From Nevskia sp. (GTDB lineage: Bacteria; Pseudomonadota; Gammaproteobacteria; Nevskiales; Nevskiaceae), in assembly GCA_016779605.1 (NCBI GenBank), contig JADHNH010000006.1, positions 1 to 62,604 of the forward strand: 62,604 nucleotides of DNA, given 5' to 3'. Every line of letters begins with the position of its first letter. Position 1 is the first letter of the stretch. The translations under genes were made by a program, and so were the position numbers. Shown here one piece after another: positions 60,222 through 62,604 of this stretch. Under the pieces are notes generated by a model, which worked only from the letters and a program-made list of their open reading frames with translations, was not told the DNA's origin and did not search any database.

Positions 60222-62604
60222 CCATGCCGCCGCACGTACTGTCCAACCTGGATGCGGCGGGCGCCGCGGCCCCGGCTCGATCGCACGCCGGCGCCTCCGT
60301 GGAAGCGCTCCGCGCGGCGGCCCGCCCGGCTTCGCCGCCACCCGCCGAAGGCACCAGCGCGGGCCCGGAACAGACGCAAGCCGGTGACGCCGGCGCGCTG
60401 CAATTCATCGTTGGATTGTCGCTGCCGCTGGCCGGTGCCATCCTGCAGTGGCAGTTGTGGCCCTTGATCCGCCCGGAGCCCTGGCTGCTGTCTTACCCTG
60501 CCGTTTTTCTCGCCTCATGGATCGGCGGACGCACCTCCGGCCGCTTGGCCACGCTGGTCTCGGTTGCGCTGATCTGGTGGCCCTTCCTGCTCCCCGAGAG
60601 GGCATTCGCCAAGGGCCTCAGCGCATACCTGTCCTCCGCCATCTTCCTGGCGATGGGCACGCTGTTGAGTGAATTCCACGGCCGGCTGCGGCGGGCACTG
60701 CGCAGGGCTGCCGCAGCGGTCGCCGCTTTGCGACACAGCAACGACGAGCTGAGCCGGAGCCGCCGCCGCTTCGGCGACCTGATCGACCTGGCGCCCGACG
60801 GCGTCTTCATCGCGGACCTGGCTGGCCGCTATATCGAGGTGAATTCGGCCGGCTGCCGCATGCTCGGCTACTCGCGCGAAGAGCTGCTGCGCAAAACCAT
60901 CGTCGACCTGATCCCGCCTGAAGACGTCGACCGCCTGTGGAGCGTGGCCCGGCGGCTGGCCGAGGGCGGCACCGACATGGCCGAATGGCAGCTGCGGCAC
61001 AGCAACGGCCGCTTCGTGCCTTGCGAAATCAGCACGGTCATTTTGCCGGACGGACGCTGGCAGGCGGTGGTGCGCGACATCACCATGCGCAAGCACCTTG
61101 AAAACGAGCTGCGCCAGGCGGCGATCGTGTTCCAGAACACCAACGAAGGCATCCTGATCACCGATGCGGCGGCCAACATCGTCTCGGTCAACGCGGCGTT
61201 CGAGAGCATCAGCGGCTTCAGCCGCACCGAGGTGATCGGCCGCAACCCGCGCATGCAGAAGTCCGGCCGCCAGGACAAGGCCTTTTACCGCGCGCTGTGG
61301 GACTCGCTCAACGCCACCGGACAGTGGCAGGGCGAAGTCTGGAACCGGCGCAAGGACGGCAGCCTGTATCCCGCCTGGCAGAACATCAGCGCGGTCAAGG
61401 ATGCGCACGGCAAGGTCACCAACTACGTCTCCGTGATCGCCGACATCGGCGCGGTCAAGCAGGCCGAGGCCAAGCTGGCGCACCTGGCCCACCACGACGT
61501 GCTCACCGGCCTGCCCAACCGCCTGAAGATGGAAAGCGCACTGGAAGCCTCGCTGGAACGCGCCAGGCGCCACGGCTACAAGCTGGCCGTGCTGTTCATC
61601 GATCTGGATCATTTCAAGCTGGTCAACGACAGCATGGGACACGCCGCCGGCGACCGCCTTCTGCGGGAGGTGGGAAGCCGCATCCTCCGCTGCATCCGCG
61701 GCGAGGACACCGTCGCCCGCCTGGGCGGCGACGAGTTCACCGTGGTGCTGGAGAGCATCGGCCATCCGGACGACGCCGCCCATGTCGCCGAAAAGATCGT
61801 CGAGGCGGTACGCCAGCCGATCACGGTGGACGGCCGTTCGCTGACCAGCTCGGCCAGCGTAGGCATCAGCATCTACCCGGACGACGGCAAAACGGCCGAA
61901 GCGCTGACCCGGAACGCCGATGCGGCGCTGTACCGCGCCAAGGACCGCGGCCGCAACAGCTGCCAGTTCTATTCGCCCGAGCTTACCGCCAAAGCCACCG
62001 CGCGGTTGGCGATGGAGCACGATTTGCGCCGTGCGCTGGCGCGCGACGAGCTGGTGCTGCACTACCAGCCGCAGTATGACGTGGTCAGCGGCCGCCTGAG
62101 CGGGCTGGAGGCCTTGCTGCGCTGGAACGATCCGGAACTGGGCCTGGTGATGCCCGACCGCTTCATCCCCATCGCGGAGGAGAGCCAGCTGATCGAAGCC
62201 CTCGGCGACCGCGTGATCGACGAGGCCTGCCGCCAGGCGCGCGCCTGGCTCGACGCGGGCTTGCGGCCGGTGCGCACGGCGATCAACGTCTCCGGGCGGC
62301 AGATCCTGCACGATCACCTGGCCGAGAAAGTCGAGGCCGCCCTCGCCGCCAACCGCATCACCGCAAGCGAGGCGCAGCTCGAAATAGAAGTCACCGAAAC
62401 CGTGCTGCTGTCGATCAAGCCCAGCCGCCAGGTGCTGGAACGGCTGCGCGCGCTCGGCGTCAAGATCGTCGTCGACGACTTCGGCACCGGCTACTCGTCG
62501 CTCAACACGCTGCGGCACCTGCCGGTGGACGCCATCAAGATCGCGCAAGTGTTCATGTCCGGCGTTCCCAACGACCCGGACAGCAATGCGATCGTCTCGG
62601 CGGT
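60218..62604 (+). CDS. DUF4118-PAS-GGDEF-EAL cyclic-di-GMP protein (incomplete at the window edge)
   Basis: At least 795 codons are visible from ATG 60218, which overlaps the GH5 stop (ATGA). After a 65-residue Ala/Pro-rich leader there is a KdpD-like DUF4118 membrane region of three to four helices (LQFIVGLSLPLAGAILQWQL, SYPAVFLASWIGGRTSGRLA). Two PAS domains follow (RFGDLIDLAPDGVFIADLAG and IVFQNTNEGILITDAAANIV), then GGDEF with an intact ARLGGDEFTVVLE active site and an inhibitory RxxD (RGED) five residues before it. EAL has GLEALLRWNDPELG and DDFGTGYSSL, so the phosphodiesterase site is largely intact. In PVDAIKIAQVFMSGV the usual KID is KIA. The protein can probably make and degrade c-di-GMP. 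Confidence 0.92.
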   Translation, partial: MTMPPHVLSNLDAAGAAAPARSHAGASVEALRAAARPASPPPAEGTSAGPEQTQAGDAGALQFIVGLSLPLAGAILQWQLWPLIRPEPWLLSYPAVFLASWIGGRTSGRLATLVSVALIWWPFLLPERAFAKGLSAYLSSAIFLAMGTLLSEFHGRLRRALRRAAAAVAALRHSNDELSRSRRRFGDLIDLAPDGVFIADLAGRYIEVNSAGCRMLGYSREELLRKTIVDLIPPEDVDRLWSVARRLAEGGTDMAEWQLRHSNGRFVPCEISTVILPDGRWQAVVRDITMRKHLENELRQAAIVFQNTNEGILITDAAANIVSVNAAFESISGFSRTEVIGRNPRMQKSGRQDKAFYRALWDSLNATGQWQGEVWNRRKDGSLYPAWQNISAVKDAHGKVTNYVSVIADIGAVKQAEAKLAHLAHHDVLTGLPNRLKMESALEASLERARRHGYKLAVLFIDLDHFKLVNDSMGHAAGDRLLREVGSRILRCIRGEDTVARLGGDEFTVVLESIGHPDDAAHVAEKIVEAVRQPITVDGRSLTSSASVGISIYPDDGKTAEALTRNADAALYRAKDRGRNSCQFYSPELTAKATARLAMEHDLRRALARDELVLHYQPQYDVVSGRLSGLEALLRWNDPELGLVMPDRFIPIAEESQLIEALGDRVIDEACRQARAWLDAGLRPVRTAINVSGRQILHDHLAEKVEAALAANRITASEAQLEIEVTETVLLSIKPSRQVLERLRALGVKIVVDDFGTGYSSLNTLRHLPVDAIKIAQVFMSGVPNDPDSNAIVSA

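Overview
The window is a GC-rich chromosomal segment from a Gram-negative bacterium. Outer-membrane polysaccharide export proteins, IspB, PhoU, an RpoH-like sigma factor and frequent GTG starts point to a proteobacterium, most likely a gammaproteobacterium of the Xanthomonadales/Lysobacterales type. That placement is an inference from protein flavour and not a phylogeny.

Region 1 (1-12,808) is mobile DNA at a tRNA-Pro(CGG) gene. A perfect 53-bp copy of the tRNA 3' half at 1297-1349 repeats the 3' half of the intact gene at 12756-12832. Between them lies an 11.46-kb island. It holds a P4-type tyrosine integrase, an AlpA-like regulator, an HGGxSTGPKT protein, a stand-alone phoU, an orphan OmpR-type response regulator, a large secreted protein with eight chitobiase-type repeats, and decayed genes at its right end. 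Left of the 1297 copy are a frameshifted second integrase, a truncated AlbA_2-like gene and the start of an IS3 transposase, so an older element probably used the same tRNA.

Region 2 (12,809-24,030) is core-like: ispB, a DUF1326/DUF2182 pair, an FAD oxidoreductase, a DeaD-type RNA helicase, then a minus-strand operon of a TolB-like/TPR membrane protein, an acyl-CoA ligase and a quinone oxidoreductase.

Region 3 (24,315-30,612) is a compact minus-strand pathway built around an acyl carrier protein: two left-handed beta-helix acyltransferases, the ACP, a glutamine-dependent asparagine synthetase homologue, an AMP-ligase, an NAD-synthetase-like ATP pyrophosphatase and a small protein. I do not recognise the product.

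Region 4 (30,956-40,788) is regulatory: a PAS/GGDEF diguanylate cyclase, a divergent RpoH-like sigma factor, three Crp/Fnr-like regulators, and a small winged-helix-like domain that occurs alone, fused to a Crp/Fnr protein, and fused to a glycosyltransferase. A perfect FNR-type palindrome lies upstream of both the cyclase and the fused Crp/Fnr regulator. A GH5 glycosidase with four TIG-like repeats sits among these genes.

Region 5 (40,804-62,604) is a Wzx/Wzy-type exopolysaccharide locus: initiating phosphosugar transferase, a translationally coupled GMC oxidoreductase/SDR/ATP-grasp trio, EpsL-like barrel, WecG-type transferase, Wza-like exporter, Wzz-like chain-length protein, BY-kinase-like ATPase, polymerase, acyltransferase, two GT2 enzymes, flippase, a second GH5 enzyme, and a DUF4118-PAS-GGDEF-EAL protein that runs off the end. 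Cyclic-di-GMP enzymes flank the locus, which suggests that this second messenger controls polymer production.
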